This document shows, one piece after another, positions 9,269 to 18,152 of a stretch of DNA of 64,000 nt. The DNA is from an uncultured Lachnospiraceae bacterium (GTDB lineage: Bacteria > Bacillota > Clostridia > Lachnospirales > Lachnospiraceae). The notes beneath the pieces were generated by a model that saw only the letters and a list, made by a program, of their open reading frames with translations, was not told the DNA's origin and ran no database searches. Both the position numbers and the translations under genes were made by a program. Every line of letters starts with the position of its first letter. The first letter of the stretch is position 1. The stretch lies in assembly GCA_910585075.1 (NCBI GenBank), contig CAJUED010000016.1:6331-70330 (forward strand). Reading direction: 5' to 3'.

Positions 9269-9295
9269 ATATCGTTTCATTGAGGTAAAACCTTA
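9269..9295 (-). promoter_or_regulatory. Sigma-28-like promoter
   Basis: Minus strand: TAAG (9295-9292), exactly 15 bases, then AACGATAT (9276-9269). It matches the SigD pattern TAAA-N15-GCCGATAT at 9 of 12 defined positions. It lies about 50 bases upstream of the gene starting at 9218. Confidence 0.5.
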
Positions 9296-9356
9296 ACCTT
9301 TTGTAATCAACACTGCTTTATATGTAATCAAACCTTTATCATCGAACACTGCAAAG

Positions 9357-9391
9357 TCAAACGCTGTAACGCTTTGCGAGCCAGCTTATTG
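9357..9391 (+). repeat. 35-bp hairpin repeat, copy A1
   Basis: One of four same-length intergenic repeats in this window (others at 21541-21575, 37175-37209 and 42432-42466). It begins TCAAAC and ends AGCTTATTG, with an imperfect stem capped by CGC-TTT-GCG. It is 29/35 identical to the 37175 copy. It lies directly beside the cstA terminator. Confidence 0.6.
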
Positions 9392-9393
9392 AT

Positions 9394-9430
9394 AAAAAAA
9401 CTCTGCACAGCGTAATGCTCTGCAGAGTTT
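9394..9430 (-). terminator. Terminator of the cstA operon
   Basis: Arms AAACTCTGC (9398-9406) and GCAGAGTTT (9422-9430) form a stem. Read on the minus strand it is followed by a run of seven T, 20 bases after the cstA stop. Confidence 0.85.
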
Positions 9431-9451
9431 CCGTCAAAATATATTTTCGTC

Positions 9452-11170
9452 TTAAACTCTCTTTTTCTCTTTTCCAAACAAGGTCTGAACCCCTTCAATT
9501 ACCAGAAGGATTGCAAGAACAATGAGGAGAACTGCTAAAATAGTCTGTGCATAAGGCCCCCAGTCAGCTCCGCCTGCGGTAATCATGCCAACCTGATTCT
9601 TAACGGTAAGAACAAGGGAGCAGATTGTAACTACCATCATGAAAGCCATAGGGAACAGGAACATCTTGTTGTTCTTTCCGATATTTCCAAGCCATGCAGC
9701 CACAGCCAAAAGACCAAGACCTGCAAGCAGCTGATTTGCAGAACCAAACAGGCCCCAAATCTTAGCGTAACCTGTCATACCAAGTAAAATACCGATCACT
9801 ACCGTGATGATTGTTGCAAAGTAAGGATTTACCAGAAGCTTCTTATAGCCATCCTTAACATCATTCACGGTTTCACCCGGCTCAAGCCAGAATTCCTGGA
9901 ACATGAAACGTGCAAGACGTGTTGCCGTATCCAGAGATGTCAGACAGAAAGCGGAGTATGTAAGGATCAGCAGGGTGTAAAGAATATTCTCAAGTCCTGC
10001 AAGACCCGGAATAGCCGCCACCATTGCCGCAATACCGCCTGCAAAAATATCGGTAGCGCCAGCCGTATGACCGGTCTGTCTTGCATAGGCAATCGCACAC
10101 ACGGTAAGCACAGCCAGCACACACTCAAGCAGCATACCGCCGTAAGCAATTGGCTTAGCGTCGGATTCTTTGTCAAGCTGTTTGGAGGTGGTTCCTGAAG
10201 AAACCAGTGAATGGAAACCGGAAATCGCACCGCAGGCAACAGTCGTAAACAAAATCGGGAACATATACTGCACACCATTTCCATTATCTACGGCAAAGCC
10301 TGTAAATGCAGGGAACAGTTCAGGGTCAATATTGGGATGCGCTCCAATAACACCCACAAATGCAACTGCAAGCATTGCATAAAGCAGGAAAGAGCTCAAA
10401 TAGTCTCTGGGCTGCAATAAAATCCATACGGGAGCCACAGATGCGATTGCAATATAAATACCTACAATAATCATCCATGTGTTGGTGGACAGATAAAGAG
10501 GATGGAAATTCATACCAATTGCCATGATTGCAATGATTGCAACGATACCTAAAACTGTGGACACTGTCATAGACATGTTCCGGCGGTATACGCAGAAACC
10601 AAATACAATAGCAATCAAAATGAATAACAGAGATACCATGGCAACAGATGCGTTGGACGCGCTCGCCGCTTTGTCAAGGACGCCTGCCTCATCAAACTTT
10701 GCTCCAAAAGTGGTTGCCACGATAGATGCAAATGCAGCTACTACCAAAAGCAATGTAAGATAAGCAAAAATCAGGAACAGTCTCTTTGCCCTTTTGCTCA
10801 TATTGGCAGAAATAACCTCACCGATTGACTGTCCTTTGTGGCGCAGGGATGCAAACAAAGCTCCGAAATCATGTACGCCGCCAAAGAAAATACCACCTAC
10901 TAAAATCCAGAGGACAACAGGCAGCCAGCCAAATAACGCTGCATTAATAGGGCCGGTAATAGGGCCTGCACCGGCGATAGAAGAAAAATGATGTCCCATC
11001 AAAACCGGAGCCTTGGCAGGAACATAGTCAACACCATCCGCCATCGTATGAGCAGGGGTTTCCTCTTTACTCTCGCCCACGCCCCACTGCTTGCAGAGCC
11101 ATCTTCCGTAGAAGATATAACCACACAGCAAAATGGCAACACAGATGATAACCAGTACTAATGTGTTCAT
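9452..11170 (-). CDS. cstA: CstA-family carbon starvation permease
   Basis: A polytopic membrane permease of 572 residues with about 15-16 hydrophobic segments. CstA relatives import peptides or pyruvate in carbon-limited cells. The N-terminal block DYVPAKAPVLMGHHFSSIAGAGPITGP and the downstream VHDFGALFASLRHKGQSIGEVI segment are signatures of the family. The start codon overlaps the stop of the upstream 176-residue gene by four bases (ATGA), so the two are translationally coupled. A good terminator follows. Whether peptide or pyruvate is the substrate cannot be told from sequence. Confidence 0.92.
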   Translation of the reverse strand: MNTLVLVIICVAILLCGYIFYGRWLCKQWGVGESKEETPAHTMADGVDYVPAKAPVLMGHHFSSIAGAGPITGPINAALFGWLPVVLWILVGGIFFGGVHDFGALFASLRHKGQSIGEVISANMSKRAKRLFLIFAYLTLLLVVAAFASIVATTFGAKFDEAGVLDKAASASNASVAMVSLLFILIAIVFGFCVYRRNMSMTVSTVLGIVAIIAIMAIGMNFHPLYLSTNTWMIIVGIYIAIASVAPVWILLQPRDYLSSFLLYAMLAVAFVGVIGAHPNIDPELFPAFTGFAVDNGNGVQYMFPILFTTVACGAISGFHSLVSSGTTSKQLDKESDAKPIAYGGMLLECVLAVLTVCAIAYARQTGHTAGATDIFAGGIAAMVAAIPGLAGLENILYTLLILTYSAFCLTSLDTATRLARFMFQEFWLEPGETVNDVKDGYKKLLVNPYFATIITVVIGILLGMTGYAKIWGLFGSANQLLAGLGLLAVAAWLGNIGKNNKMFLFPMAFMMVVTICSLVLTVKNQVGMITAGGADWGPYAQTILAVLLIVLAILLVIEGVQTLFGKEKKRV

Positions 11171-11697
11171 AAAAATCGTCTCCTTTTCTTTTTATTGAAT
11201 AGTACTTTTTTCAAAACTTTCTCCACACATTTTCCGCTTCTGTTGGTAACAATCTGGTTGCTCGTCACCTCAAACGCCGCGGTGTGGAAATCCATCCACC
11301 CATGCAGAGAAAATCGAAAACTTTTGTAAATGCGGCTCTTTTTTATGGCCGCTCTCGCATCCTCCCGGCAGGTATCACAGATAAAAATGGGGGTAACGTA
11401 GGTGTACATATGCCCCGGCCCGATATGGGCTCTCTTTTGTCCGTCTTCCCATGCAAAATCCCGGCACCTTTCGAATTCCTCCCGGGTAAGCTGCGCCACA
11501 TCAAAGATATATACAAATTCTTCACAGTTCGCCGTCCATAAATTGGCCTGTCTGGAAATCACATACCGTTCCGAATGCTCAAAAAACTCACAGATGGCTG
11601 TGAGAGAGAGTGGTTCTCCTTCGAACCTGGTTATATTAAAATAAGCACTGTAGCTTTCCACAAGCCGCTCTATTGCGGTTTCTCTCGTATATTGCAT
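11167..11697 (-). CDS. Conserved protein coupled to CstA
   Basis: A 176-residue cytosolic protein of unknown function. It shows SYSAYFNITRF near the N terminus, aromatic-rich YVISRQANLW and EEFVYIFDVAQLT, a CDTC pair, and YKSFRFSLHGWMDF before a very basic tail (KKVLFNKKKRRRFL). It resembles an uncharacterised clostridial family (perhaps DUF8052; from memory, not checked). It is not the short YbdD/CstA_X partner seen in enterobacteria. The stop overlaps the cstA start by four bases, and the A/T-rich end encoding the basic tail also carries the cstA ribosome site, so it may be a regulator or partner of CstA. Confidence 0.75.
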   Translation of the reverse strand: MQYTRETAIERLVESYSAYFNITRFEGEPLSLTAICEFFEHSERYVISRQANLWTANCEEFVYIFDVAQLTREEFERCRDFAWEDGQKRAHIGPGHMYTYVTPIFICDTCREDARAAIKKSRIYKSFRFSLHGWMDFHTAAFEVTSNQIVTNRSGKCVEKVLKKVLFNKKKRRRFL

Positions 11698-11983
11698 AAA
11701 TTTTACAAAATCCTTTCCTTTTTACAAAGGTATGCCGTTGGTATTATATCACTATCATAATAATTAATTCAATATTTTTTCATATTTTTTTTATAATTAT
11801 TAAATTATTTTTTATCATCGCTTCTAAGACACATTTGGAGTGCACTGGCAGGCGCAAACTTTTCCCTGTACCTGTCTTGTAAAAAAGAATCGCTAATGCT
11901 ATTATTTTACTGTAAAGGAATATCAGTTTATTAAGGATATATTATTTATATGTACTATATATGGAAAAGGGGAAATTAGCATA

Positions 11984-13369
11984 ATGAACGAGCAGAAATC
12001 TGAAAATACCAAAAAAAATATGCCCAAGGGAATTCGGATTCGAACTCTCAGTATCTGGATTGTTGTCAGCACAATTCTGGTCTCCGTCCTTATTATCTTT
12101 GGCATCAGACGGGTTATGATCCAATATCATGAATTGACCGGTATGACAAACGAATACATTCATTCTCAGAATGATGTCATGGACATGTCGCTGGGTTCCC
12201 GCTATCTGACGGAACAGACCCGTTTATACGTTATCACCAGAGACAGCACCTATGCAAATGCATATTTTACGGAGGCGGACGTAACCAAAAGAAGGGACAA
12301 CGCCCTGCAGGAGATGGCGGAGCAGTTAAAGGGCAGCGATGATACTTCCTTAAATCTGCTGGCTGATGCGTTAGCCCTCTCCAATGAGCTTATGGATGTG
12401 GAGATACACGCCATGAAATTAGCCGCCCTTTCCGTCAATGCTGACCTTGGCGCACTTCCCACAAAAATACAGGATTATCCTCTTCCGGACGAGGAACTAC
12501 GGCTCACTTTACAGGAGCAGGAAGATATGGCATATCAGCTGGTATTCGGCCCGGCCTACAGGGAAATGCAGCAAAAAATAGAGCGGCAGCTCTCTAATGT
12601 CACGGAAAGTGTTATCTCAGTCTGTGCCAACAGGCAGGAAAGCAGCATGGATGCCATGAACCAGGTGTTGAAACATCAGTTTTTTTATACGCTTTTGATT
12701 GTACTTTTGGTGATCCTTGCCTATGTGATGATTGCTGTCCTTATTTTAAAGCCAATCCACCTGTACATACACAGCATTGAAAATAATGACGCCCTGGAAA
12801 TCACAGGCGCATATGAATTTAAATATCTGGCCATCACCTATAACAATGTTTATGAGATGGCGGCCGCCCAGCAGAATATGCTTCGGCAAAGAGTGGAAAA
12901 TGACGCTTTGACAGGTCTGTTAAACCGGGCTGCCTTTGAACAAATAAAAATAAAGCTCTGTGAGAAGCCGGAGCCCTTTGCCCTTTTGCTCATTGATGTT
13001 GACGTATTTAAATCAATCAATGATACCTACGGCCATGAAGTGGGCGATAAGGCCCTCATCCATGTTGCCAATCTCCTGAAAGACAGTTTCCGTTCCACCG
13101 ACCGGGTATTTCGCATTGGCGGAGACGAATTTTCCATTATTATGACCCAAATTCAACCTGCCAGCAAAAATATTATCAGTGAAAAAATTGACAACATTAA
13201 TCAGATTTTACAAAATCCCAAGGAAGAAGGATTTCCAAAATTTTCTCTCAGCGTAGGCATCACTTTTTCTGAGGGAGGCTATCATGACGATCTGTTCCGC
13301 CAGGCTGATAAAGCATTGTATCAGACCAAGGAAAACGGGCGTTGCGGCTACACCTTCTTTACGGAGTAG
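11984..13369 (+). CDS. Membrane diguanylate cyclase (GGDEF)
   Basis: Predicted to make cyclic di-GMP. The 461-residue protein has a transmembrane helix at about 20-42, a helical extracytoplasmic sensor of about 180 residues, a second helix at about 226-252, and a C-terminal GGDEF domain. The active site is intact (RIGGDEF), and an inhibitory I-site RSTD lies five residues before it, so product feedback is expected. LLIDVDVFKSIND and GHEVGDKAL are also conserved. No EAL domain is present. The sensor type is unassigned. The ATG at 11984 is preceded by AAAAGGGG. It stands alone, divergent from the cstA operon. Confidence 0.92.
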   Translation: MNEQKSENTKKNMPKGIRIRTLSIWIVVSTILVSVLIIFGIRRVMIQYHELTGMTNEYIHSQNDVMDMSLGSRYLTEQTRLYVITRDSTYANAYFTEADVTKRRDNALQEMAEQLKGSDDTSLNLLADALALSNELMDVEIHAMKLAALSVNADLGALPTKIQDYPLPDEELRLTLQEQEDMAYQLVFGPAYREMQQKIERQLSNVTESVISVCANRQESSMDAMNQVLKHQFFYTLLIVLLVILAYVMIAVLILKPIHLYIHSIENNDALEITGAYEFKYLAITYNNVYEMAAAQQNMLRQRVENDALTGLLNRAAFEQIKIKLCEKPEPFALLLIDVDVFKSINDTYGHEVGDKALIHVANLLKDSFRSTDRVFRIGGDEFSIIMTQIQPASKNIISEKIDNINQILQNPKEEGFPKFSLSVGITFSEGGYHDDLFRQADKALYQTKENGRCGYTFFTE

Positions 13370-13387
13370 TAAAAGTCAGGCATTTCC

Positions 13388-13411
13388 GCCCCGCAGCAAA
13401 CTGCGGGGTAT
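13388..13411. terminator. Hairpin between convergent genes
   Basis: CCCCGCAG and CTGCGGGG form a perfect 8-bp stem after the diguanylate cyclase stop. There is only a weak T-run. The tail CTGCGGGGTATT recurs at about 20224, after another imperfect stem, hinting at a small repeat family. Confidence 0.45.
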
Positions 13412-13468
13412 TCCTTAAATCATTGTATATGACTGTCTTCCTACATCGGAGCATTTCTCAGCCACTTT

Positions 13469-14221
13469 CTAACGCAGCTCTTTGCGGCTGCTGATGCCCG
13501 TTTTTTCAAATATATTGGATATATGCTTTTTTACGGTTGCTTCCGATATGGAAAGCTCCTCTCCTATTTCCCGATTGGTACGCCCTAAGCGAATCAGCTC
13601 CGCAATCAGTTTCTCCTGCCTGGTCAGCTTGGATAAATCCGGCTTTTGCTGCTTTTCTTTTTCTTTCATGTGGCGTCCCCCGGACAGATTGTTTCCCCAG
13701 GAGGCCGTCTCCTGAATCCTTTCTCCCGCAGAATACATTTCCATGGATTCTTTCTCCGTAAGTTTTGTTTGCACGGAAATTTCTTCTTCGAAAATTGTTT
13801 CTTCGGAATCTTTTTCTTCGGAATCTTTCTCCGTAATATCTTTCGATTCGGAATCCTCATGGGAAGACACATCATCCTGAAGAATCATGTGACACACAAA
13901 GCCATAAAATATCGGGCGCAGGCTCAGAGCAAATTCCTCTAAAAGTCCGCCCTGTATCCCTTTTCTCTGGCTCACACCGGCAAAAAGCAACACAAAAGTC
14001 TCAAGGTATCCTGCCATAATGGCATTTTTCTTAAAAATTCTCCTGAACTCTTTTCTGTTTGGCTTTTCCTCCAGAGAGGGAATGCACAAAATCACACACC
14101 CCAGCAAAAACATACCTATCTGTTTGGGACTGAGCAGCAGAATTGCCTCTGTTCCTAAAAGATAACACAGAATGAGAAGATATCCCGTCACCGCCGCAAG
14201 GCTTTTTATAATCCTTTTCAT
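13469..14221 (-). CDS. Membrane-anchored LuxR-type regulator
   Basis: About 250 residues. The N-terminal part has three to four hydrophobic segments (within residues 8-45 and 65-110). A long acidic, Ser/Glu/Lys-rich linker follows (about 120-175). The last ~60 residues form a LuxR/GerE helix-turn-helix: LTRQEKLIAELI, GRTNREIGEELSISEATVKKHISNIFEKTGI. The ATG at 14221 is chosen because AAGG sits nine bases away; a TTG at 14227 is too close to it. The gene lies 11 bases downstream of a MotA-like membrane protein on the same strand, so the two form an operon. The target genes and signal are unknown. Confidence 0.82.
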   Translation of the reverse strand: MKRIIKSLAAVTGYLLILCYLLGTEAILLLSPKQIGMFLLGCVILCIPSLEEKPNRKEFRRIFKKNAIMAGYLETFVLLFAGVSQRKGIQGGLLEEFALSLRPIFYGFVCHMILQDDVSSHEDSESKDITEKDSEEKDSEETIFEEEISVQTKLTEKESMEMYSAGERIQETASWGNNLSGGRHMKEKEKQQKPDLSKLTRQEKLIAELIRLGRTNREIGEELSISEATVKKHISNIFEKTGISSRKELR

Positions 14222-14232
14222 AGGCAATTTCC

Positions 14233-14688
14233 TTACTCCCTCTCGCTGATAAACTCCTGCATCTTTATGTTGATTCTAGCCTGTAAAGGCAGCAAAAATA
14301 AGACCATCCCAAGGGCATAAAAAAATGTAATGAGCGTCACTCCAAGGCTGGCTCTGAGTGTCACAAAACTCTCTGCATTGAAAAAGAGAATACTGCCCTG
14401 TAATGCACCACAAAAGCCTGCCTCTGCCAGTATAATCTTAACGGCCAGGCTTACCGCCTCCTTCGCCCGCTTTAATTCCATAAGGCTCACTGCCTTTCTT
14501 TTCCCTGCCCCAAGCCGAAAAGCATTGTTGAAATCCTTAAACAATCCTCCCGCTATCAGAAGCGGAATAAAAATCAGCAGCAGATAAAGAAATGAAATCA
14601 CATCAAAAAGCTGTAAAATTCCGCCTCCCACCATCCATACATTTACCATTGTGATTGCAATAACGCATAAAATTGATAATAAATACAT
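14233..14688 (-). CDS. Small membrane protein resembling MotA/ExbB
   Basis: 151 residues with two N-terminal hydrophobic segments (about 1-48), a cytosolic loop holding LMELKRAKEAVSLAVKI, and two C-terminal hydrophobic segments (ALQGSILFF; LGVTLITFFYALGMVLFLLPLQARI). The order of elements resembles the proton-channel family MotA/TolQ/ExbB, especially the last segment. It is much shorter than MotA (about 250-295 residues) and no MotB partner is adjacent. Assignment to the family is therefore tentative. It is the first gene of an operon with the LuxR-type regulator. Confidence 0.7.
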   Translation of the reverse strand: MYLLSILCVIAITMVNVWMVGGGILQLFDVISFLYLLLIFIPLLIAGGLFKDFNNAFRLGAGKRKAVSLMELKRAKEAVSLAVKIILAEAGFCGALQGSILFFNAESFVTLRASLGVTLITFFYALGMVLFLLPLQARINIKMQEFISERE

Positions 14689-14707
14689 TTTTCCTCCATT
14701 TCCGAAA

Positions 14708-14737
14708 GCATAACATGTACCGCTTTCCGTTTGTCAA
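14708..14737 (-). promoter_or_regulatory. Promoter of the MotA-like/LuxR operon
   Basis: Minus strand: consensus TTGACA (14737-14732), 18 bases, then TTATGC (14713-14708), about 20 bases upstream of the start codon at 14688. Confidence 0.4.
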
Positions 14738-14782
14738 TAAGTTGTTGCTATACCAATATTTTAGTAACCTGATTCCAAAAAG

Positions 14783-14836
14783 AAAATACTACTTTCCCGA
14801 AAAAAAGTTGTATTTTTCGGTTGAAAGTAGTATTTT
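14783..14836 (-). terminator. Long hairpin terminator after the Rpn gene
   Basis: A 14-bp perfect outer stem (arm AAAATACTACTTTC) and an 8-bp inner stem (CCGAAAAA/TTTTTCGG) enclose a short loop. On the minus strand it is followed by a T-rich tail. It ends the transcript of the nuclease gene at 14864-15808. Confidence 0.75.
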
Positions 14837-14863
14837 TGTCATAAATCCTAACTGGGCTATCAA

Positions 14864-15808
14864 TCACATGCCTGTCACTCCGGAAACTTTGGCATATATT
14901 TTGTCGCAATCATAGGAGCATTCTTCCGCCGCCTGATAAATCGCTTTTATATAATCAATATTTTCCGCAAAATCATCCGCAATTTTTTCCGGCGTATTTC
15001 CTCTTTGCAGCATTCTACATACAAGCTGTATCAGCTTCATGTTTCCCCCTGTTACAATTCCCTCGGCACGTCCTTCTACCATTCCTTTTGCCAGTCCTTC
15101 TGCTCTCCCTTCCTCTAAGCCTTCTTCTCTTGCATAGGCTTTTTCTTCCCAAAACTGCATATATTTCACCCCCATCTTTTCTGATTTTCTTATTTTTCGT
15201 ACTCTGTCGTGAATTAACCTTATTCGGGCACTTTTTGTTCTGTCTGCCGTATCATCTGTGGATTCTGTAATGTAATCCATAAAATCCAGAAACTCCTGTG
15301 AAAAAAACTGCCTGTTTTTTCCTTTGGTATTGATAAATACCCGAACTGCCCCATCTCCTATTTTTAAATCCGGGCATTCCCTGCAGGTTCCCTCAAAGGT
15401 ATATCTGTATAATCCACGGCCATACAAATCAAAAGGTGCTATCAGGATAAAACAACTGTCATTCAACAAATTGAAATCCTTATTTCCAGGCTCAAGTAAT
15501 GAAACGTCCAGCTGTGCCTGATAATAGCGGCTTCTCTTTTTCAGATTCCCGGTATCCCATTTTTGCATTTCCGTGTAATACAGCGTCTTTTCACTGTCCA
15601 TACTCACAACATCAAGTCTGACCTGTCGAAGCTGAGGAGATACACGCAATTCTTTTTCTGTTTCCGGTCTGTTAATTAATGTTGTCTCCTTCTCCAGCAA
15701 AATGCTGACTGTCGCCTGATAAGCGTCCTTATCCTCCATGGTTTCATCAAATAAAAATCTGTCTGTCAAATTTAACTTTTCCAGTTTTGTAACTACATTT
15801 TCTACCAT
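14864..15808 (-). CDS. Rpn-family (PD-(D/E)XK) nuclease/transposase-like protein
   Basis: 314 residues. Proteins of this family (PDDEXK_2) include the RpnA-E nucleases, which promote RecA-independent recombination; many are remnants of selfish elements. Visible features are LTDRFLFDETMEDKDAYQATVSILL at the N terminus, the catalytic set RLDVV...YTEMQ, and SCFILIAPFD. The C-terminal repeats rich in EG/EGRAEG followed by a short helical region are typical. The start at 15808 is chosen because GGAGG precedes it; an upstream frame extension to 15898 lacks such a site. It has its own terminator. No transposon ends were recognised. Confidence 0.85.
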   Translation of the reverse strand: MVENVVTKLEKLNLTDRFLFDETMEDKDAYQATVSILLEKETTLINRPETEKELRVSPQLRQVRLDVVSMDSEKTLYYTEMQKWDTGNLKKRSRYYQAQLDVSLLEPGNKDFNLLNDSCFILIAPFDLYGRGLYRYTFEGTCRECPDLKIGDGAVRVFINTKGKNRQFFSQEFLDFMDYITESTDDTADRTKSARIRLIHDRVRKIRKSEKMGVKYMQFWEEKAYAREEGLEEGRAEGLAKGMVEGRAEGIVTGGNMKLIQLVCRMLQRGNTPEKIADDFAENIDYIKAIYQAAEECSYDCDKIYAKVSGVTGM

Positions 15809-16125
15809 GCATCTTCCTCCTTTTTGCAGGAAAATGCTCCTTAGCACCTTTAAAACAAAACTGATATAATTTTTCATATCTGTTTCCGGATTCTTCACAG
15901 CTTTTCCTGCTTCTTTTCAATTATCGGGATCTTAAAAGCAGGATTTCAAGAATATAAGATTGGATTATTCCACCGGACACAGCATTGCTGCATATAGGCC
16001 TTCCGCCTGAAGAAATCATTTGCTTTCAATAGAGTATAGCATAAAAATATTTATTTTCAAACAGGTATTTTTTGTCCGGCATTCTAAATTGTAATCATTC
16101 GACACACTCACTTTTCACAGTTCAG

Positions 16126-16221
16126 CTACAGCCAGGCGCCCACGAATATCCGGATAAAGGCTTCAGCCCACTTCAGGACAGACGTGCACTTGTACTTCTT
16201 TCCGCTTCTTCTACCCAACAT
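16126..16221 (-). CDS. Possible 31-residue small protein overlapping the DUF2142 stop
   Basis: An ATG at 16221-16219 overlaps the end of the DUF2142 gene in the +1 frame and opens 31 codons: MLGRRSGKKYKC at the start, then an amphipathic WAEAFIRIFVGAWL end. No ribosome site of its own is seen, so it would depend on coupling. It may equally be chance. The rest of the 15809-16210 gap is A/T-rich and shows nothing else recognisable. Confidence 0.25.
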   Translation of the reverse strand: MLGRRSGKKYKCTSVLKWAEAFIRIFVGAWL

Positions 16222-18127
16222 AAGAACTGTATGCAAGCACATCCATAAGTACCGTCAAATTGATGACATACAATACAAAAGCTGTTTTTTTCACAAGCTC
16301 ATTCTCGTAACATCCGGTACCTTTTTTACTCAAAAGACCGCATAAAACAAAAGGCAGTACCGGAAGAAAATATCTTCCCTGAATTCCTTCTATAGAATAA
16401 GTGGACGCTGCCGGAACGGTCCACTGGATATACAAACTGGTTGCTATCAGTAAAATCATTCCTACGCCGATTGTCAATGTAAAAATTTCTACCACATAAT
16501 CCGGATTCTTTCTCATTACCTTTTCACCATAATACATTTTGCCAAGCAGTAAAATAATCATAAGAATCAGCATGTTGTTAATCAGAATATCCATGCTGCC
16601 AAGCTTTAAACCCAGCATTTCAAAGACAAATCCTTCTCCCTGTTCCCAGAATGTTTTGTCCAGAATATACAGATATCTTCCAAAAGATGTTAGCATAAAT
16701 CTTAATTTTTCTGATGCACTGCCTCCGCCCTGGGTATCGCCCAGATATCCCCATGCGGCGGCTAACCAGCCAAAAGACAGTAATATAGTCAAAAAGAGCG
16801 AGGCCGTCTTATGCAATCGCTCCCTTTTCTGATTGCCAAAGGATTCTCTGGGAATCAAAAGTACGGCAAATGCCGCCACGAAATATACAACCTTGCAGGA
16901 AGACACAAGAACAATAAGACCATACATAAGCCCAAACTGTCCCCTTGTCATTTTCACTTTTTGCTCCCGCATGTACAGACAAAAAGCCAAAAATGCCACC
17001 ACTACCGCATAGGTAATGGCATCCACAGACAGACTTGCCCGTTCCTGCAGTGCCATCGGTAGCAGGGAAATCATAGTTATAACCCCTTTTCCATAAGGAA
17101 TATATTTAATTGCATAGTACAAGAGCAGCGTACACCCCGCCATGTTAAAAAAGCTTCCTGCCAAAACCAAAATATACGTATTATTGCAGAAAATATCGGC
17201 AATTCTGATTCCCACTGCCTGAAGCACATAGGAAAGCGGCGAATACAGCGCCATATTGACATTATTATGCAAGATAGCATTGGCTGGGTCTATCTCCATA
17301 TGAAAGTTCTTAAATAAAATAAAGGGCGAATAAGTATACCATTCATAAGGAATCAGATTTTGCGGGATGGGCAGTTCTCCGCCCGCAGGCGTCAGAAAGT
17401 ATCCATGAGCTATCCCATATGCCCTGACATAATGATTCACCTCATCAGGAGTTTGGAAGATTGGAATAAAAATCAAATACATAAGGCACAAAATGCCGGA
17501 AGATAAAAGAAAAAAGTTCTCAGGTTTACAAAAAAGAAACTGTTTTTTCTTAAACGCAAGAATATACACAATTGTGGTAAGAAAGGCCGCACCAATGGCA
17601 AATACCCATTTTCTTTGCGCTTTGGTCAGGAGCAGATAGGTAAGACGGCTCCAAACCGCCCCGTTTTTATCCATTCTGAATCCGAAAGCATTTGTCACAT
17701 CATCTACATTACTTGTAATCCGAATGGAATATGTCCTACCAGATTTTAATTTGACAACATCTCCAAAAACAAATTCAGTGGCGTTTCCCCGGGAATCTGT
17801 GACATCCACATATGAGTTGTTGTCCAAATCCAAAGACGAGATAACCTGATTTTCTTCACACAGGGAAATGGTTGTACCAACACCTTCTAAAAGTTCGGAA
17901 GGATTTTGAACGCTGAGTAAAATCGAGTATAGCTTACTGCCCCCCGAAGAAATTGGTATCTCAAGCGGCCTGTCAGCTGTCACAAAAGAATACTCATCCG
18001 ACGGTTCCACAAAGGCATCCACCGCCACATAATCATTTCTGATTATGTAAGTAAATGAAACAATAAGCATAATAGAAAAAATAATAATTTTGTTATCCAA
18101 AATAAAACTTCTTATACGATTTTTCAT
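16211..18127 (-). CDS. DUF2142-type polytopic membrane protein
   Basis: About 638 residues. One N-terminal membrane helix is followed by an extracytoplasmic beta-rich domain (about 30-170), then ten or more membrane segments. The segment IFQTPDEVNHYVRAYGIAHG is the signature of DUF2142 proteins, which look like cell-surface glycosyltransferases of the GT-C type; the conserved acidic DE pair fits that fold. Catalysis has not been shown for the family. The ATG at 18127 has GGGGGA upstream; a longer frame would overlap the PPTase gene. It lies 25 bases downstream of the PPTase gene and is probably co-transcribed with it. Confidence 0.82.
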   Translation of the reverse strand: MKNRIRSFILDNKIIIFSIMLIVSFTYIIRNDYVAVDAFVEPSDEYSFVTADRPLEIPISSGGSKLYSILLSVQNPSELLEGVGTTISLCEENQVISSLDLDNNSYVDVTDSRGNATEFVFGDVVKLKSGRTYSIRITSNVDDVTNAFGFRMDKNGAVWSRLTYLLLTKAQRKWVFAIGAAFLTTIVYILAFKKKQFLFCKPENFFLLSSGILCLMYLIFIPIFQTPDEVNHYVRAYGIAHGYFLTPAGGELPIPQNLIPYEWYTYSPFILFKNFHMEIDPANAILHNNVNMALYSPLSYVLQAVGIRIADIFCNNTYILVLAGSFFNMAGCTLLLYYAIKYIPYGKGVITMISLLPMALQERASLSVDAITYAVVVAFLAFCLYMREQKVKMTRGQFGLMYGLIVLVSSCKVVYFVAAFAVLLIPRESFGNQKRERLHKTASLFLTILLSFGWLAAAWGYLGDTQGGGSASEKLRFMLTSFGRYLYILDKTFWEQGEGFVFEMLGLKLGSMDILINNMLILMIILLLGKMYYGEKVMRKNPDYVVEIFTLTIGVGMILLIATSLYIQWTVPAASTYSIEGIQGRYFLPVLPFVLCGLLSKKGTGCYENELVKKTAFVLYVINLTVLMDVLAYSSYVG

Positions 18128-18152
18128 GTTTTCCCCCATTTCTGCGCTGTTA

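Noticed and set aside
14783..14836. Transposon end for the Rpn-type gene
   Set aside because: It is a single hairpin with a T-rich tail on one side and no partner at the other end of the gene; a terminator explains it.
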